Source of the DNA: Nitrospira sp.
GTDB lineage: Bacteria; Nitrospirota; Thermodesulfovibrionia; Thermodesulfovibrionales; SM23-35
Direction of reading: 5' to 3'
DNA: 20,354 nt
Assembly (NCBI GenBank): GCA_016873575.1
Contig: VGWY01000016.1
Span: 1 to 20,354, forward strand
The position numbers were made by a program, and so were the translations under genes. The notes under the pieces were generated by a model. It searched no databases, had not been told where the DNA came from, and worked only from the letters and a program-made list of their open reading frames with translations. The number at the start of each line of letters is the position of its first letter. Position 1 is the first letter of the stretch. Positions 1 through 7,725 of the stretch are shown here, in pieces.

Positions 1-320
1 GCAGTTATGAAACGAGCAACTTCCTCGCCTTTTTCAATTATCCAGATTGTCCTCAATTTAATAAAAACCTTTACAGGTGTCTGTAGAGAGCCATCTATAA
101 CATATTTTACACCATGTGTAGAGGATATTACCTCTTTAACATCCTCTGTTTGAGCAATGGTTATTAATCCCTGCTTTAACAGTTCTACATTTGCATTACT
201 AAAACCGAATGAACGTAAATATTTAGCCTTGGATTTACCAATTGGATGTGAATCAGACAATAGATAATCTAAAAGTTTTTGAAGATTAACTTCAGCACTC
301 TGGCTATTTTGAAGTTTCAA
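1..320 (-). CDS. DUF6883-like protein, 3'-truncated by window edge
   Basis: The first 106 codons of a small protein are visible; the gene runs off the left edge. It opens with a run like KLLDYLLSDSHPIGKSKAKY, then a RSFGF motif, and later VKVFIKLRTIWIIEKGEEVARFIT. That layout (a leading 'DYLLxxxHPxGxxKAxxxxxxGF' segment and a closing strand pair) matches the DUF6883 family, small proteins of unknown function often found beside toxin-antitoxin or mobile genes. I chose TTG at 320-318 as start because a strong GGAGGAGGT lies a few bases upstream. The TTG overlaps the stop of the livF remnant (TTGA), so translation is probably coupled to it. Family call from memory of the motif pattern; function unknown. 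Confidence 0.6.
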   Translation of the reverse strand, partial: MKLQNSQSAEVNLQKLLDYLLSDSHPIGKSKAKYLRSFGFSNANVELLKQGLITIAQTEDVKEVISSTHGVKYVIDGSLQTPVKVFIKLRTIWIIEKGEEVARFIT

Positions 321-472
321 CTTACCTCCTCCAGAGATGTCTTTTTCTCTTTTAACTCCTCTTTTGTCAATCCCCTAAGACAAACAATCTCCCCATGATT
401 CAATTCAATATCTATTCCCTTTAGCGCTTCAATCGGGCCATGGTATGTATGGACATCCTCAAGCTTTAACAT
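317..472 (-). pseudogene. livF: 5' remnant of livF, branched-chain amino acid ABC transporter ATPase
   Basis: A 51-codon open frame begins MLKLEDVHTYHGPIEALKG and continues to GEIVCL. This is the typical N-terminus of LivF, the second ATPase of branched-chain amino acid ABC transporters. A normal LivF then has the Walker A loop and about 200 more residues. Here the frame instead turns into an unrelated charged tail (LTKEELKEKKTSLEEVS) and stops. There is no Walker A, Walker B or signature motif, so it cannot be an ATPase. livH, livM and livG lie on the same strand upstream (7726-10535), separated from this piece by about 7 kb of restriction and toxin-antitoxin genes. It may persist as a translated leader for the coupled downstream gene. 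Confidence 0.72.
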
Positions 473-564
473 CACGCCATTATATATCAAGATAATTCTT
501 TTTTATTCACCTAATTAATGCTTTAAAGAATAAATCGTAACTCATTGTGTAAAAAGGTTTTGCC

Positions 565-3078
565 TCAGCTAAATATTTCATTGATCTTTTTTTGCCACTC
601 ATCTTCAAATATCACTTGAAACTCAATTCTTTTGTCAGTAAATTCTAAATTTAATTCTCTCCAATCTTTTTGCTGCCCCAACCGATTACAGAAATCAAAA
701 ATGTTTCTTTTATAATCAGTGTCTTCGTTTTTTAGGTGTAACCCTTTTGTCTCAACTACATATACCTTGCTGTAATCATTTTGTTTTCTGTCATCAATAT
801 CAGTGAAAATGAAATCAGGATACACTTTATTTTTCTTCCAGCCTTGAACATAATAATCTTGCCTTGATAAATTCCTATACCACCATAAAAGTTTTTCTTG
901 TTCATCAAGATAAATTGCTACAGACTTTTCCATCTCATTAAATTCGTCTTCTGCCACATATTCAAAAAGACTTCGCTGTATTGGAGTGTTATCATTCCTC
1001 ACAATCTTTTTAGAAGTATTTTTCACTTTTATGCTGCCTGGCAACTTGTAGCCACCTTTACCAGAAAGTAAGAAGAACCATAAGACTTTTTGCTCAATCA
1101 ACTCTCTAAATACCTGTTCTGCTAATCTATCCCGTTCTTTTATGAGATGTTTTCTTAATTCCTCAATAATGAAAACAAGATTATTTGTGACCGTTTTTTT
1201 ATCATATGTCATTAAAAAGATGGCTATTACCTTTTTGCCAGTCTCATAGGCTACCCAAGGATTTGGAACAATATCCAAAATTTGTCGTGTGATAAAAACC
1301 CTGTTAATCTCCAAACCACCTTCTTTAGAAACTCGTCCTTTCTCTTTAATCAGTTCTTTTATATCTTCACTAAGTCCAATAACAACTTCCTGTTCTTCAG
1401 CCCTCAATTCTGAAAGTGAAATATCTTTTAATGCCTCAAGATTAATTTGACTCCAGTCTATTCTGCTTAAAATATCCATCTCATAATTAATATCCCGCCA
1501 ACCTTCACTTTCTTGAATAACGAATTTTGGAAGGTAAATCTTGCCTTCAAATTTCTTAAACCTTTCTCTATAACCAACAGTTTTTTCTTTTGTTGCCTCT
1601 ATGCTCTCTGTATCTCCTTCAGCTACCGAGACCCTTCCAGCTAAATCTCCAAGCCCTTCGGCTCCAAATCCTCTTTTTACATTTTCTAATAGTTCTGTTG
1701 CCTTTGGCCGAAAACAAAAGACATAACTCTCGTCAAGTTCTTTAATTTTTGTCTTTCTTGCTTTTGGTTGTCTTAATATCCTTCCAACAAGTTGAGTAAT
1801 GCTAAGTTGAGACCCCGGATTAGTTAGGATTGTAAGAAGATATGCAAAGGCACAATCCCATCCCTCTTGCAATGCCTGTTTTGTAATGATGTAGCGAACT
1901 GGACACTCCTTGCTTAAAAGGTCAATTCCCTCGATGTCATCTTTCTCACTACTTTTTATAGCTATTTCTTCCTCTAAAATTCCGCATTGCTTAATCAAAT
2001 ATTCTTTAACATCTTCTGCATGTATATATCTTGTGCCTCTTTGTTCTTTGCCTGTTCTTTCCGCCTGTATTAAACAAATAGGACGAATATATTCACCTGT
2101 ATTCGCCTCATATTCTTTGGTTTTCTTTTCTAAAAAGCTTCTTTTCTCAAAAGCCGCTCGCATCGCATCTTTCCAATCAAGACTTGCTTTATTGGTAATA
2201 CGCAGATCAAGTTTAATCATCTCTTCCCGATTAAGTTCCTGCCCACTAATAGTTACCAATTTGTTACTCACTTCCGGAGGTGTGGCTGATAACTCTACAA
2301 TTATTGATGGGTTAAAATTTCTGATTGTTTTTTGAGCAATTTCACTGTAAGCCTTGTGCCCCTCGTCAATAATAATTATGGGCTTAAAGAGTCTCAAAGC
2401 ATTTCCAAGAGAAGTTTTTACAACCCTGCCATGAAAACTGTTTTCATCACCGAAATAGTCCAAATTGGGGAAGTTTTTTAGGAGTTTTTCATTTCCCTCT
2501 CTATCATCTTCCAAGGGAAAAAATTCACCAAATCCACCGCTGTCTTTAAAGACTTTCAAAACCTCTTTATTCTGCCTGCTTGCTGATGGCAGCATCAATA
2601 GCATTACCACAAGATTTTCCTCCACATCTAATTTAGAGAACCTATCCATTTTCTCTAAGATAACTGTTCTTCCTCCACTTGAGATATCCAGAACCTGGCG
2701 ATAAGGATGCTCACGGTTTTTTAAACTGGCAAAGGTTTGCCTATAAATTTGTGTTGTTGGCACAATCCACAGAACGATTCCTGTTTGCTTCTTAAGATAA
2801 GTCCTGTTTATTAAATCAATCGTATGACAAGCAAGTAGAGTTTTACCACCACCTGTTGGAATTTTGAGGTAAAAATTTGGTAACTCCTCGCCTAAGCCAT
2901 TTTTCTTTGAATAATGAGTTGTCCCGACAACCTTCTCCCATGCCTTAAGCGGAAAGTTGATTGAAAGCTCAGGATCTTCCTTTGTTAGCCTATCATTTTT
3001 TGCCTTAAATTCAGCAAGAGCTTCAAGATAATGCCTAACCTGTTCTAATGTCTTTTTCTGATATTCTTTTAGTTCCAT
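565..3078 (-). CDS. res: Type III restriction enzyme, Res (helicase-nuclease) subunit
   Basis: An 837-residue SF2 DNA translocase with a C-terminal nuclease, the Res subunit that cleaves unmethylated DNA in complex with Mod. Visible motifs: Walker A PTGGGKT (74-80), motif II DEGH (238-241), motif III SAT in SATPPE (264-269), motif V region QEGWDC (404-409), motif VI VGRILRQ (431-437). Near the C-terminus a PD-(D/E)XK-type site is visible as PD at 754-755 and ETK at 776-778. Family members are usually about 850-1000 residues, so this is a slightly short but complete version. It is the last gene of a four-gene minus-strand operon, 10 bp after the PIN-like gene, and would depend on transcription from upstream of mod. 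Target specificity is set by Mod. Confidence 0.9.
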   Translation of the reverse strand: MELKEYQKKTLEQVRHYLEALAEFKAKNDRLTKEDPELSINFPLKAWEKVVGTTHYSKKNGLGEELPNFYLKIPTGGGKTLLACHTIDLINRTYLKKQTGIVLWIVPTTQIYRQTFASLKNREHPYRQVLDISSGGRTVILEKMDRFSKLDVEENLVVMLLMLPSASRQNKEVLKVFKDSGGFGEFFPLEDDREGNEKLLKNFPNLDYFGDENSFHGRVVKTSLGNALRLFKPIIIIDEGHKAYSEIAQKTIRNFNPSIIVELSATPPEVSNKLVTISGQELNREEMIKLDLRITNKASLDWKDAMRAAFEKRSFLEKKTKEYEANTGEYIRPICLIQAERTGKEQRGTRYIHAEDVKEYLIKQCGILEEEIAIKSSEKDDIEGIDLLSKECPVRYIITKQALQEGWDCAFAYLLTILTNPGSQLSITQLVGRILRQPKARKTKIKELDESYVFCFRPKATELLENVKRGFGAEGLGDLAGRVSVAEGDTESIEATKEKTVGYRERFKKFEGKIYLPKFVIQESEGWRDINYEMDILSRIDWSQINLEALKDISLSELRAEEQEVVIGLSEDIKELIKEKGRVSKEGGLEINRVFITRQILDIVPNPWVAYETGKKVIAIFLMTYDKKTVTNNLVFIIEELRKHLIKERDRLAEQVFRELIEQKVLWFFLLSGKGGYKLPGSIKVKNTSKKIVRNDNTPIQRSLFEYVAEDEFNEMEKSVAIYLDEQEKLLWWYRNLSRQDYYVQGWKKNKVYPDFIFTDIDDRKQNDYSKVYVVETKGLHLKNEDTDYKRNIFDFCNRLGQQKDWRELNLEFTDKRIEFQVIFEDEWQKKINEIFS

Positions 3079-3088
3079 AACTAAATCT

Positions 3089-3586
3089 TTAAAATACCCA
3101 TTTCTCTTCTCTGAAAAATTCTAACAATTCATAAATACATTTCGTATTGAAGTGTTCACACACATTAGGAATTTTAGGACGTGCCGATGGGTTTGCAGTC
3201 AAGTTTGCAGGTTGTTCTGAAGTAATAACCATCCAACCCTTAGACATAGCAAGAGCGATGACAAAAGGATCAGCTTCTGGTGTTGTTTTATTCGTATCCA
3301 CAAGGGTCGGAAAATGTTTTAAAATGTCTCGCACCTGATTTAGTTGGTCATCATCTAAATCTTTGAACATTTCCTTATGCTGTTTGACCCATTTTAAGAG
3401 TTCATCATTTTTATCCCCATATTTTTCAAGTTCGTTAAGAACTTCACGAGGTGCAATAAGACGTCCCTGAGATATGAGATTTTCAAGATTTTTCCATAAT
3501 GATCGGAAAACATCAGGAGCATATCTTCTCCTCCATAAATCTATGAGTGCATTTGTATCTATGCAATAACCTGGAAACAAATCCAT
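3089..3586 (-). CDS. DUF4411 PIN-like ribonuclease, probable toxin
   Basis: A 165-residue protein with a PIN-like fold signature. The first strand carries YCIDTNALIDLW (D10, N12), acidic residues follow at E48/E52, the third-acid position is in EADPFVIALAM (D106), and TSE occurs at 122-124. This arrangement is that of DUF4411, a PIN-like family. PIN domains are Mg-dependent RNases and act as toxins in VapBC-type modules. DUF4411 genes commonly follow an XRE/ImmA-IrrE gene, as here: the stop of that gene is 5 bp upstream. The unusual point is location, between mod and res of a Type III RM system. RNase activity is inferred from family; the exact catalytic set cannot be proven by eye. Confidence 0.8.
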   Translation of the reverse strand: MDLFPGYCIDTNALIDLWRRRYAPDVFRSLWKNLENLISQGRLIAPREVLNELEKYGDKNDELLKWVKQHKEMFKDLDDDQLNQVRDILKHFPTLVDTNKTTPEADPFVIALAMSKGWMVITSEQPANLTANPSARPKIPNVCEHFNTKCIYELLEFFREEKWVF

Positions 3587-3591
3587 CGCAA

Positions 3592-4764
3592 TTAAATCTT
3601 TCCTTCAATGAACTGCTCTATTTTAGGTAGATATTTTAGACGTACAGCCAGATAGTCAGCAGCATCTCTATAAGTAATTTTTTCTTCTCTGTGCGACTCT
3701 AAAACGATAGATACGAATGGGGTCCCATTCTTCTGAATGCATTCTTTCGGTGGGTTTCGCCGTCCTCCTCCTCTTCTTCGGTATTCTGTTGTTCTCCATT
3801 CTTCGTGTTTACGTTTATAAAAATCTTTGTCCGCCCAACCTAAGATTACCAACCGCCTTAAAATTACCTCCTGGCTAACCTTGAAAGTCTTAGCAAGTTC
3901 TTTCAAAATTTCATCCGGCCAATGAGAAGAATACTCCTCTGACTTAATTAGTTCGTGATTTAGCAAGGCATCTTTTGGAACTAAAATTGCTCCTGCAAAA
4001 TGGTTACAGAATTTCTCTATTGATTTAGCCTCGTCAAACAAGTTATCTGTCTCCTCCATATCACATATTCCACTATCATTAAGAATAAGATGCCCGTACT
4101 CGTGAAAAAGAGAAAAAATTCTTCCATTGATTGTGTCTCGGAGATTAAGCACAATTGCAGGAGGTTTGCCTTCAAACAGTGAAAATCCCCTTATCATATC
4201 TACTAATGGCATACCTATCTGAAATACAAATACTCCACGCTTTTCCACCGATTTTTTCCACTCAGCAAGTGCTTCATTTTCATCTTTCCAGCCAAATTGT
4301 ATATGGATTCCAATACCTAATTGTTCTCTTGTCTTGATTGCTACAACCTCAGGGTCGTCTGTTAAACTTACCCTCCCGATTTCCGTAATAATCTCACGAT
4401 TAAGACTCATCGTCAATTCTGTAGCTAAAGATTGAAGCCTTCGGACTCGCCGTATAGCTAAGCGAGTCTCTGGAGAGAAAGGCTTTCTCACATCCAGAGG
4501 TAGAGTGCGAAAGTCTCTTGGAAGAGATGGTTCTTTTGGTGGTTCTGGTAAGAAAAATGCTGCAAGTGGCCTTTTGTAAATAGTTCTGGCAAGTTTTTCT
4601 AATTGGATTAGTGTAGGTTTTTTTTGTCCTGATTCCCATTTACTCACTGTATCCTCACTTGTATTTAGCCGTTTAGCGACTTCTCCGATGTTCATACCTA
4701 TACTCTCCCTTGCCCATATAAGCACTTTCCGCTCTACAGTAACTTCTAAAGATTTATGAGGCAT
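3592..4764 (-). CDS. XRE-family HTH regulator fused to ImmA/IrrE metallopeptidase
   Basis: A 390-residue two-part protein. Residues about 10-70 form an XRE/Cro helix-turn-helix (NIGEVAKRLNTSEDTVSKWE), which should bind an operator. Residues about 140-290 form an ImmA/IrrE-type zinc peptidase with the HEYGH motif at 221-225 and the downstream helix KSIEKFCNHFAGAILVP, whose E250 is a candidate third zinc ligand. Such proteins repress their own operon and may destroy a partner or themselves when triggered; they are often antitoxins for the DUF4411 gene that follows. It sits 13 bp after mod. An ImmA-type protease within an RM operon could link RM loss, phage attack or DNA damage to toxin release; that is inference. 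A palindrome 28-52 bp upstream of mod is a candidate operator. Confidence 0.88.
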   Translation of the reverse strand: MPHKSLEVTVERKVLIWARESIGMNIGEVAKRLNTSEDTVSKWESGQKKPTLIQLEKLARTIYKRPLAAFFLPEPPKEPSLPRDFRTLPLDVRKPFSPETRLAIRRVRRLQSLATELTMSLNREIITEIGRVSLTDDPEVVAIKTREQLGIGIHIQFGWKDENEALAEWKKSVEKRGVFVFQIGMPLVDMIRGFSLFEGKPPAIVLNLRDTINGRIFSLFHEYGHLILNDSGICDMEETDNLFDEAKSIEKFCNHFAGAILVPKDALLNHELIKSEEYSSHWPDEILKELAKTFKVSQEVILRRLVILGWADKDFYKRKHEEWRTTEYRRRGGGRRNPPKECIQKNGTPFVSIVLESHREEKITYRDAADYLAVRLKYLPKIEQFIEGKI

Positions 4765-4777
4765 AATTATCCCCCTA

Positions 4778-6472
4778 TTATTCCTTCAATTTATAAATCT
4801 CAAATGGTAATTGGCAATAGTCAATACGGTATTCCAAAAGATAATCTGTATCAAGATATTTGCTGGGGGCAAAGACCAATCGCTTTTTGCCTTTGTACTG
4901 ACCTAAGGTTTTCGCTCTGTCAAGCGTAAGCGAAGTTGATTTTAGATATTCAATATCAGGCTTGTAGAATAGATATACTTCATATTCCTTTGATTCGCCA
5001 ATGAAATTTTTCTTCTCATCGACTTTTTTCGGGTCAAATTCCTCACCTGTGGCTGTATAAAAAACATATCTGGCAAGTTCAAAATAACTGGGAAGTTTAC
5101 TACCTTCAAGGATACTCTCCATTTCTATTGGGTCGCCGAGTTCAAAATAACTGAAAGTCCCCCCAAGACCTTCTCTTAATTTCTCATTCTTTGCTTTCTT
5201 AACTCCTTTGATAACTCGTCTAATTCTTTCAGCAGTAATCTTATCCGCATAATCCTCGCATTCAACTAACATAAACTTGCGATTGCCACCGTCTTCCTTG
5301 TTAAGAGCAAGGACAGCATGGGCGGTTGTGCCGGAGCCTGCAAAGGAGTCGAGGATTAAATCGGTATTATTCGTTAAGTAAGAAAATATTTGCTTCAGCA
5401 GTTGAACAGGCTTAGGATTATCAAAAGCTTTTGTGGTTTCAGGGAAAATTTCTTTCAAATCATAAGCACCAAGTCTACCATCAAGCTGAATTACGCTTGG
5501 AAGTTTATCTTCAAATTCCTCAGCATAAACTTTTAGCTCTATGATTTTATTTTCATTCTCACCAAAGAGAATTTTCCCCTGTGCTAATAATTCCTTCATT
5601 GTATTTTCAGGGAAGCGATATCCCATAAGCGGATGCTTACAGGGTTTTTTCGTTATAGGGTGTATCACGTCATACCTATAACCTTCTCTACCCGGGTTAT
5701 GGACACTTTGACTTCCTATGTAAACACCACCTTTATCAATATATTTATAGCGGTCAAGTTGCCCTAAATAAAATTTATTTTCCCTAAACCACTTATTATA
5801 TGCCTCTTGAAGTTCATTTGGATCCTTATATTTTTTATTAAGTTCCTTGCCAATTTTAATTAACTTTTCTTTTGCATCAGAAATTTTTGACTTCCAAACA
5901 CTTCCAAGTCTCTCTTTATTTTTTGAAAAACAGATTATGTATTCGTGCTCAATTGCTATATTTGTTGGATTATTATCAGTAACATTCCTCCAAACTATAG
6001 TCCCTACCCAATTGCTCTCTTGAAAGATATCATCAAGTATGTTTTTCAAATTATAAAGCTCATTATCATCACAGGAAATAAAAATAACGCCATCCTCGGA
6101 CAATAATTCCCGGAGTAATTTTAGGCGTGGCATCATCATGCAAAGCCATTTGTCATGGCGTGTAAGGTCTTCCTTATCCACCACCTTGCCGAGCCATTCC
6201 TGCATCATTGGGCTATTGACATTGTCGTTAAAAAGCCATTTTTCAAAACCTGTATTATATGGAGGATCAATATAGATACACTTCACTTTTCCAGCATAGG
6301 TGGGAAGAAGGGCCTTTAATGCTTTAAGATTATCTCCATGGATAATAAGATTATCACTAAGGCTGATTTTATCTGTTAAGCTTTTATCTTTTTTCGGAAC
6401 AAGCTGGTGATACTTGACAGTCAGATGATGATTCTGGACAAATGTTTTTCCCTTAAAACTTAGCGTTGCCAT
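4778..6472 (-). CDS. mod: Type III DNA-methyltransferase (N6-adenine), Mod subunit
   Basis: A 564-residue adenine methyltransferase of the beta class, in which the catalytic motif precedes the AdoMet site. Catalytic motif IV DPPYNTG is at 69-75 and the AdoMet-binding motif I FAGSGTT is at 377-383, preceded by NPKP (352-355). The 200 or so residues between them are variable and should be the target-recognition domain that decides which asymmetric 5-6 bp site is methylated on one strand. The protein modifies host DNA and is required by Res for cleavage. It is the first gene of the mod-XRE/ImmA-PIN-res operon. I see no homopolymer or tandem repeat in the coding region that would suggest phase variation. 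The ATG at 6472 has no clear ribosome-binding site upstream. Confidence 0.92.
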   Translation of the reverse strand: MATLSFKGKTFVQNHHLTVKYHQLVPKKDKSLTDKISLSDNLIIHGDNLKALKALLPTYAGKVKCIYIDPPYNTGFEKWLFNDNVNSPMMQEWLGKVVDKEDLTRHDKWLCMMMPRLKLLRELLSEDGVIFISCDDNELYNLKNILDDIFQESNWVGTIVWRNVTDNNPTNIAIEHEYIICFSKNKERLGSVWKSKISDAKEKLIKIGKELNKKYKDPNELQEAYNKWFRENKFYLGQLDRYKYIDKGGVYIGSQSVHNPGREGYRYDVIHPITKKPCKHPLMGYRFPENTMKELLAQGKILFGENENKIIELKVYAEEFEDKLPSVIQLDGRLGAYDLKEIFPETTKAFDNPKPVQLLKQIFSYLTNNTDLILDSFAGSGTTAHAVLALNKEDGGNRKFMLVECEDYADKITAERIRRVIKGVKKAKNEKLREGLGGTFSYFELGDPIEMESILEGSKLPSYFELARYVFYTATGEEFDPKKVDEKKNFIGESKEYEVYLFYKPDIEYLKSTSLTLDRAKTLGQYKGKKRLVFAPSKYLDTDYLLEYRIDYCQLPFEIYKLKE

Positions 6473-6499
6473 AATTTATTTGCCATTTACAATAAACTT

Positions 6500-6524
6500 C
6501 AAGGGTATTTGAGAGATACACTTG
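6500..6524. promoter_or_regulatory. Inverted repeat upstream of mod, candidate operator
   Basis: Two 9-bp arms, CAAGGGTAT and ATACACTTG, match as an inverted repeat at 8 of 9 positions around a 7-bp centre. The site lies 28-52 bp upstream of the mod start codon, where a repressor would act. The XRE-type protein in the same operon is the obvious candidate ligand. No convincing -35/-10 pair could be assigned beside it. Confidence 0.4.
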
Positions 6525-6563
6525 AGATAGGATTGATCATCCTTTCCATTCTTCGGGTTTTTA

Positions 6564-6683
6564 CTATTTATTTCTTTTCACAGCTAATTGAAATCTGCCT
6601 TTCGGCGTTTGTTCCAATAAACTGCGTTCCCTGATTCTTCCCCTGACCAAATCATTCAGCAATGCCCTGTCAAACTCTGTCAT
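6564..6683 (-). CDS. Small 39-residue basic ORF, unknown
   Basis: An open frame of 39 codons (MTEFDRALLNDLVRGRIRER then SLLEQTPKGRFQLAVKRNK) begins 2 bp after the stop of the GHKL ATPase remnant and ends 91 bp before mod. It is short, charged and partly helical by composition. I do not recognise it. A GGGAGAG lies about 20 bp before the ATG, too far for an ideal ribosome site. It may be a real small protein, a residue of a larger decayed gene, or chance. Confidence 0.3.
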   Translation of the reverse strand: MTEFDRALLNDLVRGRIRERSLLEQTPKGRFQLAVKRNK

Positions 6684-6685
6684 AT

Positions 6686-6885
6686 TTACAAACAAAAGCT
6701 CTCCCTACCTGTGTTTATTTTTAGATTGACTATAGTGCCCTGAAATCCCTTTGACATATTATAACTCTCAATCTTATTGCTGTAAAAGTTTACCTTTCCC
6801 TTGCCAGTGATAATGGTAAGAGTGCCTTCATTAACTTTCAGGAAATTGCGGATGTTGGTCAATCCAAAACCTGCGCTTTGAGTTT
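6686..6885 (-). pseudogene. C-terminal remnant of a GHKL/HATPase-type ATP-binding protein
   Basis: Reading the minus strand just after the DUF5615 stop gives about 65 open codons: QSAGFGLTNIRNFLKVNEGT, then LTIITGKGKVNFYSN, and a closing SKGFQGTIVNLKINT. The 'GxGLxNIRxFxxxNxG' motif followed by 'F.GTxxxxxxNT' is the end of histidine-kinase-like (GHKL) ATPases, covering the G2 box and last strands. The N-box, the G1 box and any start codon are absent. The fragment abuts the toxin gene directly, so the toxin-antitoxin pair may have inserted into or replaced the 5' part of this gene. Non-functional as an ATPase. Confidence 0.6.
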
Positions 6886-7233
6886 TTATATGAAATCAAA
6901 CAGATAATCAGTTGGATTCTCTTTTGGCCATCCTGAGACATATCCAGAAATCGCATCTGCAATTCCTTTAAAGTCATTCAGCTTATAGGATGAAGCAACT
7001 ATTAGCACCCCTTTATGGGATATATTACTTGCGAAAAATTGACGGGTAAGAATGATATAATCGTTTCTGTTTCGAGTCACAAAGCATCTCCCATCCAAGG
7101 CTGCTTGTTCTAATTGTTCCTGATCTGTTAACCCTGTTCGTCCAATTTCATGCACGCTAATAGCATCTATGCCTTTTTCTCTAAGAATAACCGCTATTTG
7201 TGGGCTCAGGTCTTCATCCAGAAGAAGCTTCAT
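6886..7233 (-). CDS. DUF5615 PIN-like protein, probable toxin
   Basis: A 115-residue protein starting MKLLLDEDLSPQIAVILREKG and continuing to CFVTRNRNDYIIL. The LLDEDLS opening and the later 'TRNxxDF/Y' strand are the two acidic motifs of DUF5615, a PIN-like, Mut7-C-related family that is found with DUF433 partners and predicted to act as an RNase toxin. Its ATG overlaps the stop of the DUF433 gene by 4 bp (ATGA), the usual antitoxin-first, coupled arrangement. The C-terminus (DYLFDFI) runs directly against a broken ATPase gene. RNase activity is inferred from family. Confidence 0.82.
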   Translation of the reverse strand: MKLLLDEDLSPQIAVILREKGIDAISVHEIGRTGLTDQEQLEQAALDGRCFVTRNRNDYIILTRQFFASNISHKGVLIVASSYKLNDFKGIADAISGYVSGWPKENPTDYLFDFI

Positions 7234-7643
7234 TTCTTTCTGACAAACGGGAGTTCAGAATGAGCTTTCTCTTTACTCCATGCCCTGTTCATCTCTATCA
7301 ATTTTTTTATTTCATCAGGGTAGGTGTTTGCATAGCCAATTGCTGCCATAATCTGCCTGTCCGTGAGCCAGTGAAATGCCTCTTTTAAGGCATGGAGATC
7401 ATTATTAAGTTCCTGACAGGCTGATATAAGCTCCCAGACATCTATTCCTGTGCCTTCAATCCGCGCACGCCTTCCTGCAGGTCCATCAACAAAGACAATC
7501 CCTGGACATTTCCTCATTTTTACGGCTTCGGTAATTAGTTCTGATGTGAGACTTGAGAAAGTCTCTTTTTTCATATGCAGAAGGCTTTCTACATCAGACA
7601 AAGTTTTTTTGTCTATACGAATACTCTTAACAACACTGCTCAT
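7230..7643 (-). CDS. DUF433 protein with N-terminal DNA-binding segment, probable antitoxin
   Basis: A 137-residue protein. Residues 1-45 (SIRIDKKTLSDVESLLHMKK onwards) look like a ribbon-helix-helix or similar DNA-binding head. Residues about 48-115 (RRARIEGTGIDVWELISACQ and the LTDRQIMAAIGYANTYPDEI segment) match DUF433, a winged-helix-like domain typical of antitoxins paired with DUF5615. A GGAGGGG ribosome site precedes the ATG by a few bases. The promoter immediately upstream contains two perfect 12-bp palindromes, which fits autoregulation by the antitoxin. The gene starts about 80 bp after the livG stop, at the edge of the accessory block. Confidence 0.82.
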   Translation of the reverse strand: MSSVVKSIRIDKKTLSDVESLLHMKKETFSSLTSELITEAVKMRKCPGIVFVDGPAGRRARIEGTGIDVWELISACQELNNDLHALKEAFHWLTDRQIMAAIGYANTYPDEIKKLIEMNRAWSKEKAHSELPFVRKK

Positions 7644-7659
7644 TTACCCCTCCATATAA

Positions 7660-7692
7660 TATGTATACATAATACTACATTGTAATATTACA
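7660..7692. promoter_or_regulatory. Two palindromic operator candidates at the antitoxin promoter
   Basis: TATGTATACATA (7660-7671) and TGTAATATTACA (7681-7692) are each perfect 12-bp palindromes. Their centres are 21 bp apart, about two helical turns. The second fills most of the -35/-10 spacer and the first lies just downstream of the -10. Binding by the DUF433 protein or the toxin-antitoxin complex would block RNA polymerase. Regulation is inferred from position and symmetry. Confidence 0.6.
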
Positions 7693-7700
7693 CTTGTCAA
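7672..7700 (-). promoter_or_regulatory. Sigma70-type promoter of the DUF433/DUF5615 pair
   Basis: On the minus strand TTGACA (7700-7695) is separated by exactly 17 bp from TAGTAT (7677-7672). The ATG of the DUF433 gene follows about 28 bp later behind GGAGGGG. This separates toxin-antitoxin transcription from the liv operon upstream. Confidence 0.75.
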
Positions 7701-7725
7701 GCCACTACACCAACTTAATTAGTAC

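Noticed and set aside
1910..2704. Two plus-strand open frames inside res
   Set aside because: Antisense shadows of a strongly motif-supported helicase gene.
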